64,000 bases of DNA from Nisaea acidiphila (GCF_024662015.1 NZ_CP102480.1:1522501-1586500); one strand, 5' to 3'. Positions 16,647 through 25,753 are shown, counted from the first letter of the stretch. Notes: generated by a model not told the origin, from the sequence alone. Translations and numbers: made by a program.

Positions 16647-17444
16647 ATGCCCGCCAGTGCCCCGCAGCCGATCCTGACCGAGTTCAAGAACGGCATCGCC
16701 CGCCTGATCTTCAACAACCCGGCCCGCCACAACGCCATGTCGCTGGAAATGTGGACACACGGGGCCGAGCTGCTGGAGGCCTTCGGGCAGGATGACAATG
16801 TCCGCGCCATCCTTCTGACCGGTGCCGGAACCGAGGCTTTCGTCGCCGGAGCGGATATCTCCAAGTTCGGCGACGAGCGCGCCAGCCGGGAGGCGGTCGA
16901 GACCTACGACCGGGCGGTCGCCCGCTTCCAGCAGGTGATGCGCTCCCTGGAGAAGCCGACCATCGCGCGGATCAACGGTTTCTGCATCGGCGGCGGCCTC
17001 GCCATCGCAATCGAGTGCGATATCAGGGTCTGTTCGGAGAAGTCCCGTTTCTCGGTGCCGGCGGCCAAACTCGGCATCGGTTATGCGATGGACGGCATCC
17101 GCCGCCTGCGCACACTTGTCGGCCCCGCCTTCGCCGCAGAGATCTTCTACACCGCCCGCCAGTTCACCGCCGAGGAGGCGGTGATGATGGGACTGGTCAA
17201 CCGGGTGCTGCCCGAGGCCGGTCTGGACGCTCATGTCGAGGACCTGCTCAGCCGGATTTCGGAGAACGCACCGCTCGCCATCCATACGGCGAAACGGGCG
17301 CTGATCGAGCTGGAAAAGCCGGAAGTGGCGCAGGACGAAGCCGCCTGCGACACGCTGGTGCTGAAATGCATGGAAAGCGAGGATTACGTCGAGGGGCGGA
17401 CCGCCTTCATGGAGAAGCGCAAGCCGGTTTTCCGGGGGCGCTAA
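16647..17444 (+). CDS. Enoyl-CoA hydratase/isomerase (crotonase) family protein
   Basis: A 265-residue crotonase fold. The oxyanion-hole regions are 'AGADISKFGDE' and 'ARINGFCIGGGLAIAIECDI'. The first catalytic glutamate of classical hydratases (in a PE-I-x-x-G motif) is not evident: the position reads 'VPAAKLGIGYAMDG'. A Glu is present in 'FAAEIFYTA', where the second one is expected, so isomerase or another crotonase chemistry is possible. It is co-transcribed with the CoA-transferase. Confidence 0.85.
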   Translation: MPASAPQPILTEFKNGIARLIFNNPARHNAMSLEMWTHGAELLEAFGQDDNVRAILLTGAGTEAFVAGADISKFGDERASREAVETYDRAVARFQQVMRSLEKPTIARINGFCIGGGLAIAIECDIRVCSEKSRFSVPAAKLGIGYAMDGIRRLRTLVGPAFAAEIFYTARQFTAEEAVMMGLVNRVLPEAGLDAHVEDLLSRISENAPLAIHTAKRALIELEKPEVAQDEAACDTLVLKCMESEDYVEGRTAFMEKRKPVFRGR

Positions 17445-17491
17445 AACTGACACTCTGCCGGTGAAAGTCTCAAAGAGGCGCGGAGAGATGA

Positions 17492-18352
17492 TTGTCTGAC
17501 CCATTCGAGCCGGTGCATGCCTCCCTCAGGCGGCTTCCCGTGTTTTTCGTCGGCGGCCTGCCGCGCTCCGGCACGACCTGGATGCAGCAGCTCCTGAACG
17601 CACACCCGGAACTGCTCTGCCTCGGCGAATCCCGCTTCGCCGACGACCTGATCCCGTTGCTCTACCAGGCGATGAAGCAATACGGGCAGAAGCAGATGGA
17701 TCCGGACCGGTTCTGGGCGCCCAGCGTGCGCCCGCCGATGCCGGAGCATACCGGACCCATTTTCCGTTCCGCCTTCGCCGCGCTCGCCGGAGCGAATATC
17801 GGCGACAAGAACCCGGACCGCCTCGTCGCCATCGGCGAGAAGACGCCGGAGAATATCGGAGCGCTGAAGATGCTCTGGAAAGCCTTCCCGGGCTCACGCT
17901 TCATCCACATAGTCCGCGATCCGAGAGACGGCGCCGTATCGGGTTTCGTGCGTTTCCAGCGGAAGATCCCCAAGGATTTTTCCCGGGAGAAATATATCGC
18001 GGAATATAGCCGGAACTGGATCACGCGCATCCGCGCCGTTCGCGAAGATTCAGGCGGCAGCGCAGACTACCTCGAAGTCCGCTACGAGGATCTCCACGCG
18101 AATACCGGAACGGTGGCCGCGGAACTGTTCGGATTTCTCGGCGCGTCTACCGCGTCCGAACTGGTTGCGGAAGCCGTGAAAGCCGCCAGTTTCGAGACGC
18201 TCTCGGGCGGGCGCCAGCAGGGCGAGGAAGACCCGGCTTCGCACTACCGCCTCGGGCGCGCCGGCGGCTGGCGCGAAGTTCTGAGCACAGCGGAGGCGGA
18301 AATCGCGGCACGGGAGGCGGGGCCGCTTCTGGCCGAGCTCGACTATATCTGA
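17492..18352 (+). CDS. Sulfotransferase family protein
   Basis: A 286-residue PAPS-dependent sulfotransferase-like protein. The 5'-phosphosulfate loop is 'GGLPRSGTTWM' (residues 21-31) and the 3'-phosphate motif is 'HIVRDPRDGAVSGFVRFQ'. The C-terminal 'RLGRAGGWREVLSTAEAE' is also typical. The start codon is TTG at 17492 with GGAGA just upstream. It follows the crotonase gene by 47 bases on the same strand. The acceptor (surface sugar, lipid or small metabolite) cannot be told. Confidence 0.88.
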   Translation: MSDPFEPVHASLRRLPVFFVGGLPRSGTTWMQQLLNAHPELLCLGESRFADDLIPLLYQAMKQYGQKQMDPDRFWAPSVRPPMPEHTGPIFRSAFAALAGANIGDKNPDRLVAIGEKTPENIGALKMLWKAFPGSRFIHIVRDPRDGAVSGFVRFQRKIPKDFSREKYIAEYSRNWITRIRAVREDSGGSADYLEVRYEDLHANTGTVAAELFGFLGASTASELVAEAVKAASFETLSGGRQQGEEDPASHYRLGRAGGWREVLSTAEAEIAAREAGPLLAELDYI

Positions 18353-18372
18353 GCAATAGCTCCGGCGGCCGC

Positions 18373-18588
18373 TTATCCCGCAAATCGCCCCTTGAACGGC
18401 ACGCCCGAGACCAATGTCACCAGATGCGCCAGAAGCACGAGGCAGGTGACGACGGCGAAAATCTGGATCATCGTATAGGGGATCAGGGTAACATTCCCTG
18501 GAAGCCGCTCCTTGCGGTCCTGTCTGCGCGCGAACGCGAAGACCAGGCCGGCGGCGGCAAGTGCGATCAAAGTGGTCAGGAGGTCCAT
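18373..18588 (-). CDS. Small two-span membrane protein, unknown function
   Basis: A 71-residue protein starting MDLLTTLIALAAAG, with two predicted membrane helices separated by a basic loop ('ARRQDRKERLPGN'). The start at 18588 is favoured over 18660, since the longer form would overlap the start region of the divergent amidase gene. I do not recognise the family. It sits between a convergent sulfotransferase and a divergent amidase. Confidence 0.6.
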   Translation of the reverse strand: MDLLTTLIALAAAGLVFAFARRQDRKERLPGNVTLIPYTMIQIFAVVTCLVLLAHLVTLVSGVPFKGRFAG

Positions 18589-18646
18589 ACGCACCTGAGT
18601 GATTGAAAAGAACCCAACGATAAAAACGACAGGGGGAAACATAAGC

Positions 18647-20077
18647 ATGAGTGTTGCCAACCGCCAGCAGACCGCGACAAGCGGCAGCTACGATCCGGCC
18701 AGCCAGAAACTGCTCACTTTCCACGATGCGGTTCCCGCCTTCCGTGACGGAAGCGACAGCCCGCGCGCCTACCTGGAACGCTGCCTCGAGGTGATCGAGG
18801 CGCGCGAGCCGGAGGTGCAGGCCTGGGTGACGATCAACCGCGAGGGCGCCCGTGCCGCAGCCGACGAGGCAAGCGCACGCTACAAGGCCGGAAAACCGCT
18901 CTCCCCCGTCGACGGTATGCCCATCGGCATCAAGGATCTCTTCATGACGAAGGACATGCCGACGGAGATGGGGAGCCCGCTCTTCAAAGGCAACGAGACC
19001 CATGCCGACAGCGCCCTCGTCTACGGGCTGCGCATGTCGGGCGCGGTGATCCTCGGCAAGACCGTGACGACGGAACTCGGCTTCTCCCATCCGGGACCGA
19101 CCCGCAACCCGTTCGACACGAACCGCACGCCCGGCGGTTCCTCCAGCGGCTCGGCCGCGGCGATCGGCGCCGGCATGGTGCCCGCGACCATCGGCTCGCA
19201 GGTCGTCGGCTCGGTGATCCGGCCCGCGAGCTTCTGCGGCAATTACGCGATCAAGCCGACCCTCGGCGCGCTGAACCGGGGCGAGCGGGCGGGCAGTCTC
19301 AGCCAGAGCCATATCGGCGTGCATGCGGGATCGCTTGAGGATATGTGGGCGGTTTCCTACCAGATCGCCGCCACCGCAGGCGGCGACGCCGGCTATCCGG
19401 GTCTCTACGGAGAGGAAACGCCGGCCGGGTCGAAAAAACCGACCCATCTCATCCTGCTGCAGACCGAAGGCTGGGAGATGCTGGACGGCACCACGAGGGC
19501 CGCCTTCGAACAAATATTGGAGCAGCTTCGACGGCAGGACATCCAGATCCTGACCCGCGCCGACAGCCCGACCATCGATGCCTGCGAGGTGGCGATGGCC
19601 GAAAGCCTGAAGCTGGCCCGCGATATCTGCTGCTGGGAACTGCGCTGGACCCTGCGCAATCTCGCGGAGAAGGACCGCAGCCTGATGAGCGAGAGCCTGC
19701 AGCAGCGCCTCGCCGTGGCCGAGGACATGGACCTTGCCGCCTATCGGATCGCGCTCGACAAGCGAGAGCGTATGCGGACCCGTTTCCGCGCGCTTGCCCC
19801 CTTCGCGGACGGCTGCATTACCCTCTCCTCGGTCGGCATCGCCCCCGCCTTCGACGGCTCCGGCAGCGTCGGCGAGCCGGGAATCACGCACCAGACCGGC
19901 CTGCCCGCCTTCAACGCGGCGACCTCGGCTCTCGGCGTCCCGGCGATCAGCCTGCCGCTGATGGGGATCTCCGGCATGCCGGTCGGCGTCCAGCTCGTCG
20001 GCCAGACGCACCGGGATCAGGAACTTTCCGCCATCGCCGCCTGGATGCGGGAAAGCGTGAAGCCGGTTTCGCTCTGA
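18647..20077 (+). CDS. Amidase signature family protein
   Basis: A 476-residue Ser-cisSer-Lys amidase. K96 lies in 'MPIGIKDLFM', the glycine/serine-rich signature is 'GGSSSGSAAAIGAGMVPATI', and the nucleophile is probably S189 in 'VVGSVIRPASFCG'. The usual acidic residue before this serine is replaced ('GSQVVGS' where 'GSDTGGS' is common), so substrate range may differ. AGGGGG lies 7 bases before the ATG at 18647. A GatA role is unlikely because no gatB or gatC is nearby. A palindrome follows at 20095-20122. Confidence 0.88.
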   Translation: MSVANRQQTATSGSYDPASQKLLTFHDAVPAFRDGSDSPRAYLERCLEVIEAREPEVQAWVTINREGARAAADEASARYKAGKPLSPVDGMPIGIKDLFMTKDMPTEMGSPLFKGNETHADSALVYGLRMSGAVILGKTVTTELGFSHPGPTRNPFDTNRTPGGSSSGSAAAIGAGMVPATIGSQVVGSVIRPASFCGNYAIKPTLGALNRGERAGSLSQSHIGVHAGSLEDMWAVSYQIAATAGGDAGYPGLYGEETPAGSKKPTHLILLQTEGWEMLDGTTRAAFEQILEQLRRQDIQILTRADSPTIDACEVAMAESLKLARDICCWELRWTLRNLAEKDRSLMSESLQQRLAVAEDMDLAAYRIALDKRERMRTRFRALAPFADGCITLSSVGIAPAFDGSGSVGEPGITHQTGLPAFNAATSALGVPAISLPLMGISGMPVGVQLVGQTHRDQELSAIAAWMRESVKPVSL

Positions 20078-20094
20078 GCCCCTGCGTCAACCAA

Positions 20095-20122
20095 CGTCAT
20101 CCCCACCCGTGTGGGGATGACG
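20095..20122. repeat. Palindromic repeat element (single hairpin)
   Basis: A perfect 12-bp inverted repeat CGTCATCCCCAC / GTGGGGATGACG with a 4-base loop, 17 bases after the amidase stop. The same core (TCCCCAC..GTGGGGATGAC) recurs at 20935-20956. It looks like a dispersed extragenic palindrome and may act as a terminator, although no T-run follows. Confidence 0.7.
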
Positions 20123-20201
20123 GCCGCGCTCATCCGGCGGTGACAAAAGAGCGCAAATCTCCTAAACCGGGGCTCCCACCTTCCTGCCCTCCGGAGCTTG
20201 C

Positions 20202-20864
20202 ATGTTCTCCGCCATCATTTTCGATTGCGACGGCGTCCTGATCAATTCCGAGTCGATCCTGCGCACGTACCATATCCGCCATCTTGCCGGGTTCGGCCTG
20301 CACTACGAGCCGGAGAGTTACAGCAGAAAGTTCAAAGGCAAGGCGTGGCCGCAATTCGTGGCTCTGGTCGAAGAGGAATTCCAGGAGAAATTCGGCAAGC
20401 CGCTGCCGGATGGCTGCTTCGACAGCGTCCGGGACGATACCTGGGCCGAGTACCAGCGCTCCCTGGGCGCGACCGATGGCGTCGAGGCCCTGCTCTCATC
20501 GTTGACCCTGCCGAAAGCGGTCGCCTCCAACAGCCATGCCGCCTCGCTGGAGCGCAAGCTGAAGCTCACAGGCCTGCATGCCCATTTCGATCCGTACCTG
20601 ATCGCGCTCGACCATGTCTCCCGCGGCAAGCCCGCCCCCGATATGTTCCTCCACGCCGCCGACCGGCTTGGCGCCGCGCCCGAGACCTGTCTCGTGATCG
20701 AGGACAGTACCACCGGCGTCACCGCCGCCACCGAGGCCGGCATGACCTCCTGGGGCTATGTCGGCGAGAGTGCGGACGACCCGGGCCTGCCGGACCAGCT
20801 CCGCGCTGCAGGGGCGAGCGAGATCTTCGTCCATCACGACGAGATCCGGGAACGATTGGGGTAG
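20202..20864 (+). CDS. HAD-superfamily hydrolase (phosphatase, beta-phosphoglucomutase/Gph-like)
   Basis: A 220-residue HAD phosphatase. Motif I is 'FDCDGVLINSE' (nucleophile D8, acid/base D10), motif II is the serine in 'KAVASNSHAASL', motif III is the lysine in 'SRGKPAPDMF' and motif IV is 'CLVIEDSTTGVTAA'. A helical cap lies between motifs I and II. The substrate is not predictable; phosphoglycolate or sugar phosphates are usual. The gene converges on the TPR gene at 20987, with palindromic repeats between them. Confidence 0.88.
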   Translation: MFSAIIFDCDGVLINSESILRTYHIRHLAGFGLHYEPESYSRKFKGKAWPQFVALVEEEFQEKFGKPLPDGCFDSVRDDTWAEYQRSLGATDGVEALLSSLTLPKAVASNSHAASLERKLKLTGLHAHFDPYLIALDHVSRGKPAPDMFLHAADRLGAAPETCLVIEDSTTGVTAATEAGMTSWGYVGESADDPGLPDQLRAAGASEIFVHHDEIRERLG

Positions 20865-20873
20865 CGCTATACG

Positions 20874-20956
20874 GTCATCATTCCCGCGAAAGCGGGGACC
20901 CAGCGATCATAGAGCGCCGCCCGTCTTCCCTAGGTCCCCACTTGCGTGGGGATGAC
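20874..20956. repeat. Composite palindromic repeat between convergent genes
   Basis: Two hairpins within 83 bases: CCCGC-GAAA-GCGGG (20883-20896) and TCCCCAC-TTGC-GTGGGGA (20935... to 20952). They are flanked by GTCATC at the left end and GATGAC at the right end, so the element is an inverted repeat overall. The half at 20935-20956 matches the palindrome at 20095-20122. It is placed between convergent stops and could terminate both transcripts. Confidence 0.7.
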
Positions 20957-20986
20957 AAACAAAAAAAGCGAAAAAGCGCGCGATCC

Positions 20987-21445
20987 CTAACCCAGCTCCT
21001 GCTCGGCGAGCGCGATGCGGGCGTCGTGGAATCGGGGATTGAGGGCGAGGCATTGCTCGTAGCAGGTGCGCGCATGGTCGGTATTGCCGGCGGCGTCGAA
21101 CACCTGGCCGAGGGTGAACCACGGATCCGGATCGTCCGGCTTCAGATAGATCGCGCGGTTGAGCGCGGTCGCGGCCGGCTCCAGCCAGCCGGCCTCGAAG
21201 CAGGTCGTGCCGAGCTGGCGCTGGTGGTCGGCATCGGCCGGATCCAGCACCGCGGCCTGGCCGATCAGTTGGGCCGCCTCTGCATGGCGGCCGTTCTGCA
21301 TCGCGAGAATGCTCTTCACATGGAGCGAACGCGGGTTCTCAGGCTGCCCCTTCGTGACCTTGCGGTAGAGGTTCTCCAGCCGTGCCGTGCCGATATTCAC
21401 CACCCCGCCGAGGCGCGACGGGGGCGTTTGAGATGTCCGAACCAT
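20987..21445 (-). CDS. Small tetratricopeptide-repeat protein
   Basis: A 152-residue soluble protein made of about three TPR units, for example 'QLIGQAAVLDPADADHQRQL' and 'LGQVFDAAGNTDHARTCYEQ'. No signal peptide. TPRs mediate protein contacts, so function cannot be deduced. The neighbour upstream on the same strand is mtnP, 62 bases away. Confidence 0.75.
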   Translation of the reverse strand: MVRTSQTPPSRLGGVVNIGTARLENLYRKVTKGQPENPRSLHVKSILAMQNGRHAEAAQLIGQAAVLDPADADHQRQLGTTCFEAGWLEPAATALNRAIYLKPDDPDPWFTLGQVFDAAGNTDHARTCYEQCLALNPRFHDARIALAEQELG

Positions 21446-21507
21446 GACCGGGGTATCTTAGACCGGTCGCGGCGCAAGCACCACCCGCGGCGCATCGCTC
21501 CCCGGGA

Positions 21508-22395
21508 TCAGCGGTTCAGCACCCGGCCGGCGACCGCGTCGAGCTTCGCCACCAGTGCCGGATCGCGGGCGTCCGGATGGGTGATCAGGGCATATTCCAA
21601 TGCATCGTCGCCGCCCTGGTGGTCCACCTCCGGACGCTTCGCCAGCATCGGTGCGACGGTCCGGACAAGGTTGCGCGCCTTCTCCGCATTGCCGGTCAGC
21701 ACCTTGATCACCTGCTCCACCGTCACGCTGTCATGATCCGGATGCCAGCAGTCGTAGTCGGTGACCATCGCGACGGTGGCATAGGGGATCTCGGCCTCTC
21801 GGGCGAGCTTGGCTTCCGGCATGTTGGTCATACCGATCACGGCGCAGCCCCAGGAACGATAGAGCGTGCTTTCCGCGAAGGTCGAGAATTGCGGGCCTTC
21901 CATGCAGATATAGGTCCCGTTCACGTCATGCGGCAGATCGAGCTTCCGGCAGGCCTCGGCCAGTGCCGCCTGCAGCCGTTCGGCGACCGGATGGCTGAAG
22001 GAGACATGGGCGGCGCAGCCGTTGGTGTAGAAGGTCTTCTCGCGCGAGAAGGTGCGGTCGATGAACTGATCGACCAGCACGAAATGGCCTGGCGCATATT
22101 CCTCCTTGAGGGAGCCCACGGCGCTCAGCGAGATGATGTCGGTCACCCCGGCGCGCTTCATCGCGTCGATATTGGCGCGGTAGTTGATCCCGGTCGGGTT
22201 CAGCTTGTGACCGCGGCCGTGGCGCGGCAGGAAGACCAGCTGCTGGCCGTCGAGCTCGCCGAAGAGCAACTGGTCGGACGGCGTTCCGAAGGAAGACTCC
22301 ACCGTCTCCCAACGCGTGTTGGTCAGCCCGTCGATCTCGTAGATCCCGCTGCCGCCGATAAAGCCGAGCACCGCATCGCGCGTGAGGTCCGTCAT
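21508..22395 (-). CDS. mtnP: S-methyl-5'-thioadenosine phosphorylase
   Basis: A 295-residue purine-nucleoside phosphorylase-family enzyme. It has the phosphate-binding 'GFIGGSGIYEIDGL' near the start, 'FLPRHGRGHKLNPTGINYRAN', and the base/ribose-binding 'YICMEGPQFSTFAESTLYRS'. The 'IGMTNMPEAKLAREAEIPYAT' segment is characteristic of MTA phosphorylases. It splits methylthioadenosine to adenine and methylthioribose-1-phosphate in methionine salvage. No other salvage genes are in the window. Confidence 0.93.
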   Translation of the reverse strand: MTDLTRDAVLGFIGGSGIYEIDGLTNTRWETVESSFGTPSDQLLFGELDGQQLVFLPRHGRGHKLNPTGINYRANIDAMKRAGVTDIISLSAVGSLKEEYAPGHFVLVDQFIDRTFSREKTFYTNGCAAHVSFSHPVAERLQAALAEACRKLDLPHDVNGTYICMEGPQFSTFAESTLYRSWGCAVIGMTNMPEAKLAREAEIPYATVAMVTDYDCWHPDHDSVTVEQVIKVLTGNAEKARNLVRTVAPMLAKRPEVDHQGGDDALEYALITHPDARDPALVAKLDAVAGRVLNR

Positions 22396-22462
22396 GTCAC
22401 CGTCCTAAGCAAGAAAGAAACGCCGTCTCTGGGTAGCGGATGACCCGGGCCTTGCCAATCGC

Positions 22463-22495
22463 AAAAGAAAAGGCCGCGTCCGAAGACGCGGCCTT
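22463..22495 (-). terminator. Rho-independent terminator of the petABC operon
   Basis: An 11-bp perfect stem AAGGCCGCGTC / GACGCGGCCTT closed by a tetraloop that reads TTCG on the minus strand, followed there by TTTTCTTTT. It lies 24 bases after the petC stop. Confidence 0.88.
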
Positions 22496-22518
22496 CGCTT
22501 CGATATCTGCAGGCCGGA

Positions 22519-23292
22519 TCAGTGCACGTCGGCCCAGATCTTCCGCTTGGAGGCGTAGAAGAGACCGGAGAGCACGATCAGGAACAGGATCACCGCGACG
22601 CCGGTCTGCTTACGGGTTTCCATGTTCGGCTCGGAGGCCCAGGCGAGGAAGGTGGTCACGTCCTTCGCCATCTGCTCGACGCTGGCCTTGGTGCCGTCGG
22701 CATAGGTCACGCCGTCCTCGTAGAGCGGCTGCGCCATGGCGATCTGGTGACCGGCGAAATACTTGTTGTAGTTCATCCCAGCCATCAGCGTGACATCGGC
22801 CGGCGCTTCCTCGTAGCCAATCAGCAGCGCGTAGACATAGTCCTCGAAGCCTGCGCGCGCGTCGACGATGAGGGACAGGTCCGGCGGATAGGCGCCGCCA
22901 TTGGACGCACGGGCCGCATTCTCGTTCGGGAACGGCGCCGGGAAACGGTCCGCCGGGGTCCCCGGACGCATGAACATCTCGCCCTCGTCGTTCGGGCCGT
23001 CCTCAACCTCGTACTCGGCTGCGATCGCCTTGATCTCGTCTTCCGAATAGCCGAGATCGGCCAGATTGCGGAAGGCGATGTAATCGAGCGAATGGCAGGT
23101 CGAGCAGACTTCCCGGTAGACCTGGAGGCCGCGCTGTGCGGCCGCCCGGTCGAAGGTTCCGAAGATCCCCGAGAAGGACCAGTCCTGCTTCGGCAGGGCG
23201 ATAGCGTCGCCCGCGGCCTGGGCCGGCTGCTGGCCGCCCAGGGAGAGGAGAGCGACGGTGGCAGTCGCCGCGATCAGAGACTTGATACCCAT
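22519..23292 (-). CDS. petC: Cytochrome c1, bc1 complex
   Basis: A 257-residue protein with a signal peptide (cleavage near QPAQA|AGD). The haem-binding 'CSTCH' is in 'YREVCSTCHSLDYIAFR', the likely methionine ligand is in 'MAGMNYNKYFAGHQIAMAQP', and a C-terminal membrane anchor precedes 'SKRKIWADVH'. It passes electrons from the Rieske centre to soluble or membrane cytochromes. The ATG at 23292 shares one base with the petB stop region. Haem attachment would depend on the ccm genes at 7663-15046. Confidence 0.95.
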   Translation of the reverse strand: MGIKSLIAATATVALLSLGGQQPAQAAGDAIALPKQDWSFSGIFGTFDRAAAQRGLQVYREVCSTCHSLDYIAFRNLADLGYSEDEIKAIAAEYEVEDGPNDEGEMFMRPGTPADRFPAPFPNENAARASNGGAYPPDLSLIVDARAGFEDYVYALLIGYEEAPADVTLMAGMNYNKYFAGHQIAMAQPLYEDGVTYADGTKASVEQMAKDVTTFLAWASEPNMETRKQTGVAVILFLIVLSGLFYASKRKIWADVH

Positions 23293-24548
23293 TATGCTTT
23301 CTCCTTCGCGGCAGCCGGTGCTGCGGCAGGGCCGCCGGAACCACCCAATACGGACTCGCTGATGCTCTTCGGAAGCGGTTTCGGCGTTTCGAAGATCGAG
23401 AGCAGCGGCAGCGCGATCAGGAAGTAGAAGAAGTAGTAGGCCGTAGCGATGCGGGAGGCGGTGACGTACCAGCCTTCGGCCGGCTTGCCGCCGAGCCAGG
23501 TCAGAGCGACGCAGTCCACGAACAGCAGCCAGAAGAAGATCTTGAAGACCGGGCGGAACTTGCCGCTGCGGACCGGCGAGCGGTCGAGCCAGGGCAGGAT
23601 GAACAGCACCGCGATGGCGCCGAACATGGCCAGCACGCCCATCAGCTTGTCCGGGATCGCCCGCAGGATCGCGTAGAACGGCAGGAAGTACCATTCGGGA
23701 ACGATATGAGCCGGGGTCACCAGCGGGTTCGCCGGGATGTAATTGTCCGGGTGCCCGAGGAAGTTCGGCGCGAAGAACACGAAGGCGCAGAACGGGATCA
23801 GGAAGACGGCGAGGCCGAACAGGTCCTTGATCGTGTAGTACGGGTGGAACGGAATGGTGTCCTGCGGACCCTTCACATCAATGCCGAGCGGGTTGTTCGA
23901 GCCGAAACGGTGCAGCGCCACGATATGCAGGACGACGACCGCGAAGATCACGAACGGCAGCAGGTAGTGCAGGGCGAAGAACCGGTTCAGGGTCGGATTG
24001 TCGACCGAGAAGCCGCCCCAGAGCCAGGTCACGATATGGTCGCCGACCAGCGGGATGGCGGAGAACAGGTTGGTGATCACGGTCGCGCCCCAGAAGCTCA
24101 TCTGGCCCCAGGGAAGCACGTAGCCCATGAAGGCGGTGGCCATCATCAGCAGCAGAATCACGACGCCGAGCATCCAGAGCAGCTCGCGCGGCGCCTTGTA
24201 GGAGCCGTAATAGAGCCCGCGGAAGATATGGATGTAGACGGCGATGAAGAAGAAGCTGGCGCCGTTCATGTGAATGTAGCGGATCAGCCAGCCCGAATTG
24301 ACGTCCCGCATGATACGCTCGACGGAGGCGAAGGCGTAATCGACATGCGGCGTGTAGTGCATCACCAGCGTGATGCCGGTCACGACCATGATCACCAGCA
24401 TGATGCCGGCGAGCGAGCCGAAGTTCCACCAGTAGCTGAGGTTCTTCGGGGTCGGATATTCGTGCGCTTCGTGATGCAGGAAACTGAAGATCGGAAGGCG
24501 GTGGTCAATCCACCGGACAACCGGATTGGAGAAATTCGCAGTGCTCAT
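23292..24548 (-). CDS. petB: Cytochrome b, bc1 complex
   Basis: A 418-residue cytochrome b with eight membrane helices. Haem-ligand helices include '[19 protein letters not shown]' and '[20 protein letters not shown]'. The quinol-oxidation site motif is '[17 protein letters not shown]'. The full-length form (not split into b6 and subunit IV) is typical of proteobacteria. It is located in the inner membrane between Rieske and cytochrome c1 genes. Confidence 0.97.
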   Translation of the reverse strand: MSTANFSNPVVRWIDHRLPIFSFLHHEAHEYPTPKNLSYWWNFGSLAGIMLVIMVVTGITLVMHYTPHVDYAFASVERIMRDVNSGWLIRYIHMNGASFFFIAVYIHIFRGLYYGSYKAPRELLWMLGVVILLLMMATAFMGYVLPWGQMSFWGATVITNLFSAIPLVGDHIVTWLWGGFSVDNPTLNRFFALHYLLPFVIFAVVVLHIVALHRFGSNNPLGIDVKGPQDTIPFHPYYTIKDLFGLAVFLIPFCAFVFFAPNFLGHPDNYIPANPLVTPAHIVPEWYFLPFYAILRAIPDKLMGVLAMFGAIAVLFILPWLDRSPVRSGKFRPVFKIFFWLLFVDCVALTWLGGKPAEGWYVTASRIATAYYFFYFLIALPLLSIFETPKPLPKSISESVLGGSGGPAAAPAAAKEKA

Positions 24549-24560
24549 CGATCAGCCTCC

Positions 24561-25091
24561 TCAACCGATTCTAATCGCGGCGTCGTCGGTAAAGACATAG
24601 GGCGGCACAGCCAAATTCAGCGGCGCCGGGCCTTTACGGATCCGACCGGAGGTATCGTAGTGCGAGCCGTGGCAGGGGCAGAACCAGCCACCGTAATCGC
24701 CGCGCGGCTCGGTCGTCTTCTGACCGAGCGGCACGCAGCCGAGATGGGTGCAGATGCCGATGAGGATCAGCCATTCCGGCTTCTCCACGCGCTCGGCGTC
24801 CGGAGTCGGGTCCGGCAGATCGCTGAGCGGCGTCTCTTCGGCTATTGAAATCTCGTCCGCCGTCCGGTGACGGATGAAAACCGGCTTGCCGCGCCAGACC
24901 ACGGTGATCGACATGCCCTCTTCGATCGCGGAGAGATCAACCTCCGTGCTCGCGAGGGCCAGCGTATCGGCAGCAGGGTTCATCTGGTTGATGAACGGCC
25001 ATACCGCGGCAGCGGCACCAACCGCACCGACGGCACCGCTGGCGACATTGATAAAGTCGCGCCGTGTCGCGCCTTCTTCCATCTCAGCCAT
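24561..25091 (-). CDS. petA: Ubiquinol-cytochrome c reductase Rieske iron-sulfur subunit
   Basis: A 176-residue protein. The N terminus carries the twin-arginine motif '[11 protein letters not shown]' and an uncleaved membrane anchor. The 2Fe-2S ligands are in '[10 protein letters not shown]' and '[15 protein letters not shown]', followed by the 'GPAP' proline loop. It accepts electrons from ubiquinol at the Qo site. It is the first gene of petABC, 12 bases before petB, with a good promoter upstream. Confidence 0.96.
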   Translation of the reverse strand: MAEMEEGATRRDFINVASGAVGAVGAAAAVWPFINQMNPAADTLALASTEVDLSAIEEGMSITVVWRGKPVFIRHRTADEISIAEETPLSDLPDPTPDAERVEKPEWLILIGICTHLGCVPLGQKTTEPRGDYGGWFCPCHGSHYDTSGRIRKGPAPLNLAVPPYVFTDDAAIRIG

Positions 25092-25221
25092 TGTAATTCA
25101 GCACCTCTCGCCCACTTATGCTTCGACAGGGAACTTATCCCGTCCCCTGCCGCGGTGAGTGCGACACAGGGTCGCGCGCGACCGGCAGGCTTTTATGCCT
25201 GCTCCGACGTCATTGCACCGT

Positions 25222-25250
25222 CCTATACTACCCCCTGAACCCAATTGCAA
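25222..25250 (-). promoter_or_regulatory. Probable sigma-70-type promoter of petABC
   Basis: On the minus strand TTGCAA (25245-25250) and TATAGG (25222-25227) are spaced by exactly 17 bases, about 130 bases upstream of the petA ATG, leaving room for a leader. The boxes are close to consensus. Confidence 0.55.
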
Positions 25251-25288
25251 AGTCTCCCTAACCTCTCTCGAGCAATAGGCATCGAACC

Positions 25289-25753
25289 GTGCGAATTGCG
25301 CTCTATCAACCGGATATCCCTCAGAATACCGGTACCATTCTCCGTCTCGCCGCCTGTTTCGGGATCGCGGTCGATATCATAGAGCCCTGCGGCTTCGCCC
25401 TGAGCGATGCCCGCATGCGCCGCGCGGGGATGGACTATGTCGACCGGGTCGACTGGACGCGGCACGTTTCCTGGGACCGGTTTCGGGCGGGGAAAGCCCC
25501 CGGCCGCCTTGTCCTGCTCACCACGAAGGCGGCCGCACCGCTGCAGAATTTCGTCTTTGAGGAAAGCGACACCCTGCTCTTCGGCCGCGAGTCGGCAGGG
25601 GTACCCGACGAGGTCCACGACGCGGCGGACGCCCGGGTGCTGATCCCGATGCGCAGCGGGCTGCGCTCGCTGAACATCGCCGTCAGCGCCTCGATCGCCC
25701 TCTGGGAAGCGCTCCGGCAGACCGGCCTCGCCCCAAGCAGCCATGGCCGGTGA
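25289..25753 (+). CDS. trmL: tRNA (cytidine(34)-2'-O)-methyltransferase TrmL
   Basis: A 154-residue SPOUT methyltransferase. It begins 'MRIALYQPDIPQNTGTILRL', contains 'LLFGRESAGVP' (the AdoMet-binding knot) and ends with 'PMRSGLRSLNIAVSASIALWEALRQ', all diagnostic of TrmL/YibK. It methylates the wobble nucleotide of tRNA-Leu species. The start codon is GTG at 25289. It is divergent from petABC. Confidence 0.93.
   Translation: MRIALYQPDIPQNTGTILRLAACFGIAVDIIEPCGFALSDARMRRAGMDYVDRVDWTRHVSWDRFRAGKAPGRLVLLTTKAAAPLQNFVFEESDTLLFGRESAGVPDEVHDAADARVLIPMRSGLRSLNIAVSASIALWEALRQTGLAPSSHGR

Noticed and set aside
15396-17504. 702-codon open frame on the minus strand
   Set aside because: It lies opposite the CoA-transferase and crotonase genes, has no family resemblance, and is rich in Gly, Arg, Asp and His as expected from an antisense frame of high-GC coding DNA.
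18599-18660. Longer starts for the amidase (18599) and the small membrane protein (18660)
   Set aside because: The two extended frames would overlap head to head. The inner starts have better Shine-Dalgarno sites and leave room for promoters.
20095-20956. CRISPR-like repeats
   Set aside because: The palindromes are few, unevenly spaced and separated by a normal gene; no cas genes.
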